Assembly: GCA_900316515.1 (NCBI GenBank)
Contig: ONDE01000007.1
Span: 80,090 to 144,089, forward strand
Length of the DNA: 64,000 nucleotides
Direction of reading: 5' to 3'
Source: an uncultured Bacteroidales bacterium
GTDB taxonomy: Bacteria; Bacteroidota; Bacteroidia; Bacteroidales; P3
Shown: positions 8,411 through 17,882 of the stretch, piece by piece
Layout: each line of letters begins with the position of its first letter
How positions within the stretch are numbered: the stretch's first letter is position 1
The notes under the pieces: generated by a model
Told to the model about the DNA's origin: nothing
The model's input: the letters and a program-made list of their open reading frames with translations, nothing else
The model's database searches: none
Made by a program: the position numbers and the translations under genes

Positions 8411-10267
8411 ATGGTTGAAATAACACGTACGTTCGATTTGCTCGACCATCTGGTCGAGAACTTTCCGAAAGAAGACATACTTGCAGGAAAGGTGAATGGA
8501 GAATGGGTAAAATATTCATCTCACGATTATTACAAATATGCTCACTATCTAGCCTACGGCCTGTGTGAGATTGGCCTCAAAGAGGGAGACCGTGTGGTGA
8601 CCATGAGTGCCAACTGTCCTGAATGGAACTTCATCGACATGGCTCTGGCCCTGAGTGGCATCATCCATGTACCCATCTACCCCACCCTCAATACCGAGAG
8701 TTATCTGCACATACTTCGCCACAGCGAGGCCGCGGCAGCGTTTGTGAGCACCAAGATGCTCCTCGGACGCCTCAAACCGGCCCTCGACCAGCTTGAGCAG
8801 CGTCCCCAGGTATTCACCCTTGCCAACATCGAAGGCGAACACCGCATGCTCGAAATACTGAAAGCCGGTATCGCCAACCGCGACAAATGGATGGGCGAAA
8901 TAGAGCGCCGCAAACGCGAAATAAAACCCGACGACTGGATGACGATGATCTACACCAGCGGCACCACAGGCTTGCCCAAGGGTGTGATGCTGAGCCACCG
9001 CAACCTCTGCTCCAACTTCTTGGCCCACGCACAGGTGAACCCCTGCGACCACCATTGCAAGTTCCTTTCCTTCCTGCCGCTCAACCACATATACGAGCGC
9101 TCGATGAACTACCACTACCAGGCCAAAGGTATCAGCATCTACTATGCCGAAAACATGGGCACCATCCAGCAGAACATGCAGGAGATTGAAGCCGACGGCT
9201 TCTGCGCCGTGCCCCGCGTGCTCGAGATGGTGCACGACAAACTCTACGCCGCCGGCAAGGATTTCCGTGGCATGCGCAAGCGTATCTACGACTGGGCCTT
9301 CCGCCACGGCAAACGCTACGACTACACGCTCATCAAAAAGGTGAGCCTCTTCTACCAGCTGTCGCAGTGGTTCCTTGACAAGGCCGTGTACAGCAAATGG
9401 CGCGAAAAATTCGGCGGCAAACGACTGACAGTCATCACCGGTGGCAGTTCCATCCAACCCGACATGGTGCGCCTCTTCGCCGCTGCTGGCATCAACATCT
9501 ACGAAGGCTATGGCCTCTCGGAGACAAGTCCCGTCATTGCCGTCAACGACCCTGCACACCACCAGGTGAAGATTGGCACCGTAGGCCCGATACTGGAAGG
9601 CGTAGAGGTCAAGTTCGACGAGGACGGCGAGATACTCACCCGCGGACCGCACATCATGCTCGGATACTACAAAGACCCCGAATACACCAACCAGGTTATA
9701 GACGAAGACGGATGGTTCCACACGGGCGACATCGGCGAGCTGGTGAGCGGAAAATACCTGAAGATAACCGACCGCAAGAAAGACATCTTCAAACTCTCGG
9801 CAGGCAAATATGTGGCACCGCAGCTGATCGAGAACATGCTGCGCGGCTCGGAATACATAGAGCAAGTGATGGTCATCGGTGAGAACGAGAAACAGGTGGC
9901 GGCGCTCATAAGCCCCAACTTCAACACCCTGCACTACTGGGCCCTGAAACACCATCTGCACTACCGCGACAACAACGAGTTGGTCACCTTGCCGCAAGTC
10001 CACGACCGCATGCGCAAGGAACTCGACGAGTACAACAAATCCCTGGCCCCGCACGAGCAGATTAAACAGTTCCGCATCGTCGCCGACGAATGGACCTCGG
10101 CCAACAACCTGCTTTCGCCGACCCTTAAGCTGCGCCGTGCACCGCTGATGGAAAAATACAAAGACCTGGTGGCAGACATTTACGGCAAGGACAAGCCCTC
10201 GTCGTCGAGCATCTTCTCGGCCTTCAAGAGCGTGGAACTGCCCACAATGCCATGGGTAAAGAAATAA
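8411..10267 (+). CDS. Long-chain fatty acid-CoA ligase (AMP-binding enzyme)
   Basis: 618 residues, typical of long-chain acyl-CoA synthetases. The AMP-binding motif MIYTSGTTGLPKGVMLSH, the acyl-adenylate motif YGLSETSPVI and the hinge region GWFHTGDIGEL followed by ITDRKKDIFKLSAGKYVAP are all present. It activates fatty acids with ATP and CoA; whether the fatty acid is exogenous or recycled cannot be told. It has its own promoter (8357-8387) and is followed closely by a Wza-like lipoprotein gene and two lipid acyltransferase genes. Confidence 0.9.
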   Translation: MVEITRTFDLLDHLVENFPKEDILAGKVNGEWVKYSSHDYYKYAHYLAYGLCEIGLKEGDRVVTMSANCPEWNFIDMALALSGIIHVPIYPTLNTESYLHILRHSEAAAAFVSTKMLLGRLKPALDQLEQRPQVFTLANIEGEHRMLEILKAGIANRDKWMGEIERRKREIKPDDWMTMIYTSGTTGLPKGVMLSHRNLCSNFLAHAQVNPCDHHCKFLSFLPLNHIYERSMNYHYQAKGISIYYAENMGTIQQNMQEIEADGFCAVPRVLEMVHDKLYAAGKDFRGMRKRIYDWAFRHGKRYDYTLIKKVSLFYQLSQWFLDKAVYSKWREKFGGKRLTVITGGSSIQPDMVRLFAAAGINIYEGYGLSETSPVIAVNDPAHHQVKIGTVGPILEGVEVKFDEDGEILTRGPHIMLGYYKDPEYTNQVIDEDGWFHTGDIGELVSGKYLKITDRKKDIFKLSAGKYVAPQLIENMLRGSEYIEQVMVIGENEKQVAALISPNFNTLHYWALKHHLHYRDNNELVTLPQVHDRMRKELDEYNKSLAPHEQIKQFRIVADEWTSANNLLSPTLKLRRAPLMEKYKDLVADIYGKDKPSSSSIFSAFKSVELPTMPWVKK

Positions 10268-10272
10268 ACAGG

Positions 10273-11088
10273 ATGACAACACTACGCAGAGACATACAGA
10301 TTATTGCACTGGCACTGCTGCTTTTGTCGGGCTGTTCGCCAAAGTACAAATACGTCTATATCGAAGACGCCCCGCGCGACAAGGAGATGGCCATTGCCAA
10401 CAACTACAGCACCACCATCTTCCCCGGCGACCAGCTGTACATCTACACCTACAGCCAGACTCAGATTGCTGTGCAGCCCTTCAACGAAGAAACCCGCGAG
10501 GCCACCATCACCGACAGCCAGCAGAAAAGGGTTACAGTGAAGAACAAGGATATAAAGGGCTATATCGTCGACGGCAACGGCAACATACAGTTCCCTGTGC
10601 TAGGCGATATCAACACCACAGGCCTCACACTCGACGGACTGGCTCGCGAAATTGAGGCACGCCTCATTGAAGGACGCTACGTGAAAGACCCACTGGTGAC
10701 AGTAAGTCTGATGAACTTCCGCGTGACAGTGGTGGGCGAAGTGACGAAGCCGCAGCTGCTGCATGGTAGCGGCAACCGCATGACGATATTAGAAGCCCTG
10801 GCAAAGTGCGGCGACGTGACGATGGACGGTATTCGCACCAACGTGAAAGTCATTCGCACCAACGGCTCCGCGCAGACCATCGACAGCATTGATCTTACAA
10901 GCAAAACAATGCTCAACTCGCCATACTATTATCTGCACTCTGGCGATATAGTGTATGTTGAACCTACATACCGCAAGAAACGGAAAGCATGGCGCGACGA
11001 AGACTGGCCCAGATATCTAAATATGGGTGCACAGACTGTGCGAATAGCCTATCATATAGTGTACTATTATTACGTCATAAATAGGTAG
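10273..11088 (+). CDS. Polysaccharide-export (Wza-like) lipoprotein
   Basis: 271 residues from the ATG at 10273. A start at 10252 overlaps the upstream stop and would put extra residues ahead of the signal peptide. The signal peptide ends in the lipobox LLSGC, so it is an outer-membrane lipoprotein. The Poly_export/SLBB domain is visible: the segment FPGDQLYIYTYSQTQIAVQP, a middle part with GYIVDGNGNIQFPVLGDI, and one soluble ligand-binding beta-grasp repeat (VTVVGEVTKPQLLHG). It lacks neighbours normally found in capsule loci (Wzc, glycosyltransferases), so it may be an orphan. It runs directly into the next gene with a one-base overlap. Confidence 0.8.
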   Translation: MTTLRRDIQIIALALLLLSGCSPKYKYVYIEDAPRDKEMAIANNYSTTIFPGDQLYIYTYSQTQIAVQPFNEETREATITDSQQKRVTVKNKDIKGYIVDGNGNIQFPVLGDINTTGLTLDGLAREIEARLIEGRYVKDPLVTVSLMNFRVTVVGEVTKPQLLHGSGNRMTILEALAKCGDVTMDGIRTNVKVIRTNGSAQTIDSIDLTSKTMLNSPYYYLHSGDIVYVEPTYRKKRKAWRDEDWPRYLNMGAQTVRIAYHIVYYYYVINR

Positions 11089-11945
11089 TGATGGACCCAA
11101 GAGCAGAGAGCATAGGAGAAAAATACATAGATCTGGGGAAGATTCTGGCTGCAAAGAAAGTGAAGGCTCCCAAGTTCGTGTTACGACTGGCCGAACGTAT
11201 CCTGCATATCCCCGACATGAACCGCGGCATATACTATAACCGCGAATATTTCGGGCTCGACTTCGTGTACAAGTTCCTTGAAGGGCACGACGAGCAGGAC
11301 CTCCATGTTACCATACAAAGTCGCGGCGAGGAAAACATACCCACCACGGGCTACCCCATGATTGTAGGCAACCACCCGCTGGGCGGCCCCGACGGACTGG
11401 CACTGATGGGAGCCGTGGGACACGTGCGCAAGGACATCAAGTTTCCCGTGAACGACTTCCTGCTCTACCTGCCAGGACTTAAAGAGCTGTTCTATCCCAT
11501 AGACAAAGTGAACAAGACGCGCGCACTGGCAAGCCTCGAAGAAGCCTTCGCCGGCAAGACTGCGCTGCTATACTTCCCAGCAGGCCTCTGCTCGCGTCTG
11601 CAGAACGGCGTGATCAAGGACCTAGACTGGAAGGCCACCTTCATCAAAAAAGCCGTGCTCTACCACCGCGACGTGGTGCCTGTGTTCACCGATGCCCACA
11701 ACCGCATGAGTTTCTACCGCATGGCAAAACTGCGCAAAGCACTTGGCATACGGTTCAACTTCGAGATGGCCCTGCTACCCGCCGAGATGTATGCCCAACG
11801 CGGCAAGACCTTCGGCATCACCTTCGGCAAAGCCATCCCTTGGCAGACCTTTGACCAACGCCATACAGCTCAGGAATGGGCCCAGATGGTGAAAGACCAT
11901 GTGTATAAACTGAAAGACAACCCGGAAGCAACCTTTGAAGTATGA
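11088..11945 (+). CDS. Lysophospholipid-acyltransferase-family protein, GlsA/OlsA-like
   Basis: 285 residues. The acyltransferase signature reads NHPLGGPDG with His96 and Asp102, and LLYFPAGLCSR and VVPVFTDAHNR are further landmarks. In Bacteroides thetaiotaomicron the adjacent pair GlsB (N-acyltransferase) and GlsA (O-acyltransferase) makes glycine lipids. Here a GlsA-like gene directly precedes a GlsB-like one with a four-base overlap. The likely job is therefore O-acylation of an N-(3-hydroxyacyl) amino acid. The headgroup amino acid cannot be deduced. The two alanine/lysine-rich helices before residue 50 look like a membrane-surface anchor. Confidence 0.75.
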   Translation: MMDPRAESIGEKYIDLGKILAAKKVKAPKFVLRLAERILHIPDMNRGIYYNREYFGLDFVYKFLEGHDEQDLHVTIQSRGEENIPTTGYPMIVGNHPLGGPDGLALMGAVGHVRKDIKFPVNDFLLYLPGLKELFYPIDKVNKTRALASLEEAFAGKTALLYFPAGLCSRLQNGVIKDLDWKATFIKKAVLYHRDVVPVFTDAHNRMSFYRMAKLRKALGIRFNFEMALLPAEMYAQRGKTFGITFGKAIPWQTFDQRHTAQEWAQMVKDHVYKLKDNPEATFEV

Positions 11946-13108
11946 CAGACCTGAGTTACATAGCCCCGCCCGTTGACAGGGAACTAATAAAGAAAGAGCT
12001 TAAGCAGAAGCATTTCCTGCGCAAGACCAACCGTGGCAAGAAAGAGATTTACATCACCACGGCACACCTCTCGCCCAACATCATGCGCGAGATAGGCCGT
12101 CTGCGCGAACTGAGCTTCGCCACCGACGGAGGCGGCACCGGCAAGGAAGTGGACATCGACGAATACGACACTCTCCCCGACCCCTACTGCTGCAAGCAGC
12201 TCTTTGTGTGGGACACCGAGAACGAAGAGATTGTGGGTGGCTACCGCTACAACCACGGCAGTACCATGATGCATCGCGAAGACGGCACCATAGCCACTCC
12301 CACGGCCGAGCACTACCAGTTCAGCCAAGACTTCCTGGACAACTACCTGCCCTACACCGTGGAATTGGGCCGCGCCTTCGTGCAGCCTGCCTACCAGCCG
12401 TCTACCGATGTACATAAAGGCCTCTACTCGCTCGACAACCTGTGGGACGGCATCGGAGCCCTGGTGCTGGAGTTCCCCGAGACACGCTACTTCCTTGGCA
12501 AGATAACCATCTACGACTCGATGGATACCGAAGCACGCGACCTGATGCTCTTCTTCTACCAGAAATACTTCCCCGACCCCGACGGGCTGATGTGGCCTTT
12601 CCACCCCACAAAAGTCCAGATGGACTACAACACACTGGTAAAACTCTTCAACGGCCGCAACTACAAGGAGGACTACCAAATACTGCTGCACGCCGTGCGG
12701 TCGCGCGGATGCACAGTGCCGTCACTGGTAAACGCCTACATGAACCTCAGCTCGACAATGCGCTACTTCGGCACTTGCCCCGACCACGGCCTGCCAGGAA
12801 CCAACGGCATCGGCATCCTCATAACCCTCAAAGACATCAACGAGGATAAACGTCTGCGACACATCGAAAGCTACATCGACAAGAACGCAAAACTCGACCG
12901 TCGACGCCTGTTCAAAATCGACATGCGCCGCCTGCCTTGGTGGAAAAAAACCAGCGACGAGGAAGCCGAATCGCTGCTGGAACTGCGTGACCTGAAGGAC
13001 AAGCAGCGTATGCGCGATGCACTGGAAGAAAAGAAGCGGGAACTGAAGAAAGAACTTAAAACCATCAAGCGTGCCAGCCGACAGCTGAGGAGGGACAATG
13101 ACAATTAA
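11942..13108 (+). CDS. GNAT-family N-acyltransferase, GlsB/OlsB-like
   Basis: 388 residues with the Acetyltransf_5 (OlsB/hemolysin-type) fold: ELSFATDGGGTGKEVDIDEY, CCKQLFVWDTENEEIVGGYR, and ELGRAFVQPAYQ are characteristic. Members transfer a 3-hydroxyacyl group from ACP to the amino group of ornithine, glycine or lysine. The C-terminus (about residue 340 onward) is a highly charged Lys/Arg/Glu helix, probably a coiled coil or membrane-binding tail. It overlaps the upstream GlsA-like gene by four bases and engB by 11 bases. Together with the fab genes 4 kb upstream this suggests a lipid assembly locus. Confidence 0.75.
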   Translation: MTDLSYIAPPVDRELIKKELKQKHFLRKTNRGKKEIYITTAHLSPNIMREIGRLRELSFATDGGGTGKEVDIDEYDTLPDPYCCKQLFVWDTENEEIVGGYRYNHGSTMMHREDGTIATPTAEHYQFSQDFLDNYLPYTVELGRAFVQPAYQPSTDVHKGLYSLDNLWDGIGALVLEFPETRYFLGKITIYDSMDTEARDLMLFFYQKYFPDPDGLMWPFHPTKVQMDYNTLVKLFNGRNYKEDYQILLHAVRSRGCTVPSLVNAYMNLSSTMRYFGTCPDHGLPGTNGIGILITLKDINEDKRLRHIESYIDKNAKLDRRRLFKIDMRRLPWWKKTSDEEAESLLELRDLKDKQRMRDALEEKKRELKKELKTIKRASRQLRRDNDN

Positions 13109-13700
13109 AAGTGCGGTGTTCACGGTGAGCAGTCCTTCGTGGCGCAAATGCCCGCAAGATGGACGGCCGGAATATGCCTTCATTGGAAGGAGCAATGTCG
13201 GCAAGTCATCGCTCATCAACATGCTTACGGGCATCAAAGGCCTTGCCAAGACCAGCGGTCGCCCAGGCAAGACACAACTTATTAATCACTTCCTCATCAA
13301 CAATGATTGGTATCTAGTCGACCTGCCGGGATACGGCTATGCCCGCACCAGCAAGTCGACCCGCGAGCAGTTCAGCGCAATGATACGCGAATACTTCCTA
13401 CACCGCGAGGCACTGGTCAACACCTATGTGCTTGTGGACAGCCGTATACCGCCACAGCGCATAGACCTGGAGTTCATTGGCTTCCTCGGACAGAACGGAG
13501 TGCCACTGACCATTGTTTTCACCAAGACCGACAAAGAGAAACAACGCGAGGTGATGGGCAACATAAAGAAACTGAAACAAGCCCTGAGCGAAATGTGGGA
13601 AGAACTGCCTCCGATGATACTCACCTCGTCGCTTACCGGCTATGGCCGCGATGCACTGCTGGAACAAATAGAGACAATAAACACTAGCATACAACAATGA
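13098..13700 (+). CDS. engB: Ribosome biogenesis GTPase EngB/YsxC
   Basis: 200 residues. The G1 motif GRSNVGKSSLINML, the G2 region, G3 DLPGYGYA and G4 TKTD are all in the right order, as is the family-specific GRPGKTQLINHF. EngB is an essential circularly conserved GTPase that helps assemble the 50S subunit. Its start overlaps the upstream GNAT gene by 11 bases, so a housekeeping gene is translationally coupled to a lipid gene. Its stop overlaps the next start by four bases. Confidence 0.94.
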   Translation: MTIKSAVFTVSSPSWRKCPQDGRPEYAFIGRSNVGKSSLINMLTGIKGLAKTSGRPGKTQLINHFLINNDWYLVDLPGYGYARTSKSTREQFSAMIREYFLHREALVNTYVLVDSRIPPQRIDLEFIGFLGQNGVPLTIVFTKTDKEKQREVMGNIKKLKQALSEMWEELPPMILTSSLTGYGRDALLEQIETINTSIQQ

Positions 13701-15148
13701 AAAAGATACTATTTGTCATTACCTTTATTACAACCACTCTGCTCTCGCTACATGCGCAGCAGACTGCCGACCTCGAGAAACTGGTAAACCAGACTCGACG
13801 CGAGGCAGGCATGCAGCACGGGGTGTTGGCAGTGACGGTGTACAACGTCAACACTAACAAGGTTATCTACAGCCAAAACGGAGATCTTTCAGTTACGCCG
13901 GCCTCTGTGGCCAAACTGTTCACCACCGGCGTGGGGTTCGCCCGCTTGGGCAAAGACTTCCGCTTCACCACCAAGATAGCGGTGCGTGGCGACATCGACC
14001 GCGACGGAGTGCTACACGGCAACATATACATCACCGGAGGAGGCGACCCCCTGCTAGGTTCGTACCGCTACCGCCAGACAACCCCCGACACCCTCTTCGA
14101 AAGCTGGGCTACAGCCATAAAGAAGAAAGGTATACGCAAGATCGATGGACGTGTATGCTACAACAACTCTATCTTCGATGAACAGAACCTACACGATAGC
14201 TGGCAGTGGGGCGACGTGGGCAATTACTATGGTGCTGGAGTCAACGGATTGAACTTCCACGAGAACATGTACTTCGTATACTTCAACCCAGGCAAGAAGT
14301 TGGGACACCCGGCCTCAGTCGTGCGCACAGTCCCCAAAAACCTTGACATACACGGAACATGCGAGGTGACTACCGCTGGCGAACATACCGGCGATCATGT
14401 GGTCATATACGGCACACCCACCTCCAAGGAGCGCCTCTATCGCGGCACCGTACCGTTGGGCAAAAAAGACTTTCCCGTGCGCGGTGCCCTACCCAATCCG
14501 GCACGCACCTGCGCCGACCTCCTCGCGTCATACCTGCGCACCCACGGCATCAGCATATCGTCGAACTCCATGCAGGTATATACCACTCCCGACAGTCTGC
14601 GGCAGGTTGTTGACTACAGCAGCAGCTCGTACTATACCATCGCACAGTATACCAACCTCACCAGCAACAACGTCTATGCCGAGAGCATCTTCAAATACCT
14701 GGGCTATGCCAAATACGGCCTCGGCAGTTTCACTAATGGCAGCCGCGTAGTGATGGATTGGTTCAAAGAGAAAGGCCTCGATGTCGGAGGTGTATCCATT
14801 GTCGATGGCAGCGGGCTGTCGCGTCTGAACCGCACAACCACCGACTTCCTGTGCCGCTACCTTGCAGCTGTCAGCAAGGAATCGTACTTCGACGAGTTCC
14901 TGCAGTCGCTGGCAAAAGTCGGCGAGAGCGGTACAGCCAAGAACATGCTTCCTGGTCTGCCCATGGGCATCACCGTAAGGGTGAAGACAGGCTCGATGGA
15001 CGGCGTGAAGTCGTACGCAGGCTATGTGCTCACACCCCACGGACAAAAACTCGCCTTCGCCATCGTGAGCAACGGCCACGACTGTTCTGACAAGGCGGTA
15101 GCCGAAAAGCTTGATAAGATTCTTTACAAGATAGCAACGATGTACTAA
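13697..15148 (+). CDS. dacB: PBP4-type D-Ala-D-Ala carboxypeptidase/endopeptidase (S13)
   Basis: 483 residues with an N-terminal signal peptide ending near LHAQQ, so it acts in the periplasm on peptidoglycan. Catalytic motifs of peptidase family S13 are seen: SVAK (Ser70, Lys73), an SNN triad within NLTSNNVYAES, and KTG in RVKTGSMDG. The gene ends the rightward run and is followed by a strong terminator; mreB lies convergently beyond it. The role is trimming or cleaving peptide stems and cross-links. Confidence 0.9.
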   Translation: MKKILFVITFITTTLLSLHAQQTADLEKLVNQTRREAGMQHGVLAVTVYNVNTNKVIYSQNGDLSVTPASVAKLFTTGVGFARLGKDFRFTTKIAVRGDIDRDGVLHGNIYITGGGDPLLGSYRYRQTTPDTLFESWATAIKKKGIRKIDGRVCYNNSIFDEQNLHDSWQWGDVGNYYGAGVNGLNFHENMYFVYFNPGKKLGHPASVVRTVPKNLDIHGTCEVTTAGEHTGDHVVIYGTPTSKERLYRGTVPLGKKDFPVRGALPNPARTCADLLASYLRTHGISISSNSMQVYTTPDSLRQVVDYSSSSYYTIAQYTNLTSNNVYAESIFKYLGYAKYGLGSFTNGSRVVMDWFKEKGLDVGGVSIVDGSGLSRLNRTTTDFLCRYLAAVSKESYFDEFLQSLAKVGESGTAKNMLPGLPMGITVRVKTGSMDGVKSYAGYVLTPHGQKLAFAIVSNGHDCSDKAVAEKLDKILYKIATMY

Positions 15149-15153
15149 GAAAA

Positions 15154-15192
15154 CAGTGGGGGCCGTGCCTTTGGCGCGGCCCCCTGTCTTTT
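15154..15192 (+). terminator. Intrinsic terminator, dacB / mreB convergence
   Basis: A GC-rich hairpin with a 12-bp stem (GGGGGCCGTGCC paired with GGCGCGGCCCCC around a TTT loop) followed by a short T-rich tail. It lies between the convergent dacB and mreB stops and could serve both. Confidence 0.8.
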
Positions 15193-15194
15193 CA

Positions 15195-16220
15195 CTATCG
15201 GATAAGGAAGGAGAACTTGTTGAAGTTCTTCAAGGCTATGCCCGTGCCTCGGGCCACGGCGCGCAGCGGGTCTTCGACAACGTGCACCTGCAGCTTGGTC
15301 TTGCTGCTGACACGCTGGTCGAGGCCACGAAGCAGTGCACCGCCACCGGCCAGATAGATACCGGTCTTGTAGATATCGGCAGCAAGTTCGGGAGGAGTGG
15401 CACCAAGGGTGTCGAGGATAGCCTGCTCAATCTGTGCTATTGAACGGTCGAGGGCATGGGCTATCTCCTTATAGTTTACGCTTATCTCCTTAGGCAGACC
15501 CGTGAGGAGGTCGCGGCCAAGGGTACGGTAGTCCTCTGGCGGGTCGGCAAGCTCACTGACAGCAGAACCTACGGCAATCTTGACCTTCTCGGCCATACGT
15601 ACACCGATAATCATGTTATGCTGTTTCTTCATGTAATCCACCACATTTTCGTTGAAGACGTCGCCAGCCACCTTGATGGAGGTGTTGCAGACAATGCCAC
15701 CCAGCGAGATGACGGCAATCTCGGCAGTACCGCCTCCGATGTCCACCACCATGTGGCCCTCGGGCTGCAGCACATCGATACCGCTACCGATGGCGGCGGC
15801 CATAGGCTCGTGGATCATGCGAATCTCTTTGGCACCAGCCTGCTCGGCACTCTCACGCACGGCACGCTCCTCGACGTTGGTGATGCCGCTGGGAATGCAG
15901 ATGACCATGCGCAGCGACGGCGGCAGGAACGAGCGGTTGACATTGGTCATGCCGATAAGCTCGCGGATGAGGTGCTGCGCCATCTCGAAGTCGGCAATGA
16001 CACCTCCACGCAGCGGACGCACGGTCTCGATATTCTTATTGTCTGTGCGACCGTCCATACGCTGGGCTTCCTTGCCGACGGCAATTATCTTGTTGTTGTT
16101 ACGGTCGTAGGCCACTATCGACGGCTCGTCGATAACAATCTGGTCGTTATATATCACAATGGAGTTGGCGGTGCCGAGGTCCATTGCCACTTCGCGGTTG
16201 AAGAAAGAAAGTAAACCCAT
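15195..16220 (-). CDS. mreB: Rod-shape-determining actin homologue MreB
   Basis: 341 residues. The nucleotide-binding motifs are clear: MDLGTANSIVIYNDQIV (phosphate 1), VVDIGGGTAEIAVISLGG (phosphate 2) and YLAGGGALLRGLDQR (adenosine). MreB filaments guide lateral wall synthesis. It follows purH by 15 bases, the order known in Bacteroides, where mreC, mreD, pbp2 and rodA normally come next. Here mreB is the last gene of the run and converges on dacB, so the rest of the mre operon must lie elsewhere or be lost. Confidence 0.95.
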   Translation of the reverse strand: MGLLSFFNREVAMDLGTANSIVIYNDQIVIDEPSIVAYDRNNNKIIAVGKEAQRMDGRTDNKNIETVRPLRGGVIADFEMAQHLIRELIGMTNVNRSFLPPSLRMVICIPSGITNVEERAVRESAEQAGAKEIRMIHEPMAAAIGSGIDVLQPEGHMVVDIGGGTAEIAVISLGGIVCNTSIKVAGDVFNENVVDYMKKQHNMIIGVRMAEKVKIAVGSAVSELADPPEDYRTLGRDLLTGLPKEISVNYKEIAHALDRSIAQIEQAILDTLGATPPELAADIYKTGIYLAGGGALLRGLDQRVSSKTKLQVHVVEDPLRAVARGTGIALKNFNKFSFLIR

Positions 16221-16235
16221 ATAAACTTAATCGTA

Positions 16236-17765
16236 TTAGTGTTTGAAATGACGTTTGCCGGTGATGGCCATACCCATCTTGTTCTTCTCGCAGTAGTCGA
16301 TGCTGTCCTGGTCGTGTATGCTGCCGCCGGGGTGCGCCACGGCGACGATGCCGGCCTCGTGGGCTATCTCCACGCAGTCGGGGAAGGGGAAGAAAGCATC
16401 GCTGGCCATCACGGCGCCGTTCAGGTCGAAGCCGAACGACTGGGCCTTGGCAATGGCCTGGCGCAGGGCGTCGACGCGGCTGGTCTGGCCGGTGCCGCTG
16501 GCATAGAGCTGCTTGCCCTTGGCCAGCACGATGGCGTTGCTCTTGGTATGCTTCACGAGGATGGTGGCGAAAGCCAAATCCTCGGCCTGGGCCTTGGTAA
16601 TCTTGGTGCTGGTCACACTCTTATCCATGTCCTTGGCGGTGGGCACCACATTGTCGCGGTCCTGCACCAGCACGCCGTTGAGCACCGAGCGGAACATCGG
16701 GTCGGCCATCTTGAAGCCTTTGCGGCGCAGGATGATGCGGTTCTTCTTGCCTTTGAGCACTGCCAGGGCGTCCTCGTCATAGTCGGGGGCTATGCAGACC
16801 TCGAAGAATATCTTGTGCATCTCGTCGGCAACATCCTTGGTCACCTTCTTGTTGCAGATGAGCACGCCGCCAAAAGCACTGACGGGGTCGCCGGCAAGGG
16901 CATCCTTCCAGGCCTCGAGCAGGGTCTTGCGCACGGCCATGCCGCATGCGTTGTTGTGCTTGAGGATGGCGAAGGCTGTCTGGCCCTCGAAGTCGTCGAT
17001 AAGGGCACAGGCAGCGTCGATGTCGCCAAGGTTGTTGTAGCTTATCTCTTTGCCGTTAAGCTTGTCGAAGCAGCCCTCCAGGTCGCCGTAAAAGACGCCC
17101 TTCTGGTGGGGGTTCTCGCCATAGCGCAGCACCTCGCCGTTGCGGCAGCTCTGCTTGAACACGGGCAGCTGCTCGGTCTCGTTGAAGTGGTTGAAGATGG
17201 CGGTGTCGTAGTGACTGCTCACGTTGAAGGCGTAGGCTGCAAAGCGGTGGCGCTGCTCCAGGGTGGTGCAGCCGTCCTGCTCCTTATAGATGTCAAGGAA
17301 CTCTTTGTAGTAGTCCACGGCGGGCACTATAACCACGTCGTTGAAGTTCTTGGCGGCAGCACGGATAAGGCTGATGCCGCCGATGTCAATCTTCTCTATG
17401 ATGTCCTGCTCCGAGGCGCCGCTGGCCACAGTCTGCTCGAAGGGGTAGAGATCGACGATGACGAGGTCGATCTCCGGTATCTCGTATTCTGCCAGCTGCT
17501 CGCCGTCGCTGAACATGTCGCGGCGTGCCAGTATGCCACCGAAGACCTTGGGGTGAAGCGTCTTCACGCGGCCGCCGAGAATGCTGGGATAGCCCGTCAG
17601 GCTTTCCACAGCCACCGGCTGGATGCCGAGACCTTCGATAAACTTCTGGGTGCCGCCGGTAGAATAGATGGTGACGCCTTGAGCGTCGAGTGCGCGAACT
17701 ATGTCCTCCAGTCCGTCCTTATAGAAGACCGACACAAGGGCTGATTTTATCTTTTTAGGTTCCAT
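16236..17765 (-). CDS. purH: Bifunctional AICAR formyltransferase / IMP cyclohydrolase
   Basis: 509 residues, full length. It catalyses the last two steps of IMP synthesis. The IMP cyclohydrolase domain is N-terminal (ALVSVFYKDGLEDIVRAL, YSTGGTQKF, GGRVKTLHPKVFGGIL). The formyltransferase domain follows, with RYGENPHQKGVFYGD, AFAILKHNNACGMA, the segment DPVSAFGGV and the C-terminal TGKRHFKH. A perfect promoter lies 87 bases upstream. Confidence 0.96.
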   Translation of the reverse strand: MEPKKIKSALVSVFYKDGLEDIVRALDAQGVTIYSTGGTQKFIEGLGIQPVAVESLTGYPSILGGRVKTLHPKVFGGILARRDMFSDGEQLAEYEIPEIDLVIVDLYPFEQTVASGASEQDIIEKIDIGGISLIRAAAKNFNDVVIVPAVDYYKEFLDIYKEQDGCTTLEQRHRFAAYAFNVSSHYDTAIFNHFNETEQLPVFKQSCRNGEVLRYGENPHQKGVFYGDLEGCFDKLNGKEISYNNLGDIDAACALIDDFEGQTAFAILKHNNACGMAVRKTLLEAWKDALAGDPVSAFGGVLICNKKVTKDVADEMHKIFFEVCIAPDYDEDALAVLKGKKNRIILRRKGFKMADPMFRSVLNGVLVQDRDNVVPTAKDMDKSVTSTKITKAQAEDLAFATILVKHTKSNAIVLAKGKQLYASGTGQTSRVDALRQAIAKAQSFGFDLNGAVMASDAFFPFPDCVEIAHEAGIVAVAHPGGSIHDQDSIDYCEKNKMGMAITGKRHFKH

Positions 17766-17851
17766 ATTATTAATTTAACTATATACTATATCCATACAAA
17801 GCACTGACAATACACCACTTGTGTGACATACTGTACAATACTTGCATTTTG

Positions 17852-17882
17852 CAAATATACACCCTTTTTCTTATTCCACAAA
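17852..17882 (-). promoter_or_regulatory. Promoter of purH-mreB
   Basis: Read leftward: TTTG (17879-17882), 19 bases, TATATTTG (17852-17859). This is a perfect Bacteroidetes promoter facing purH. Confidence 0.8.

Noticed and set aside
16239..17744. 501-codon plus-strand ORF opposite purH
   Set aside because: It is the GC-driven antisense shadow of purH and has a repetitive Val/Ala/His/Gly composition.
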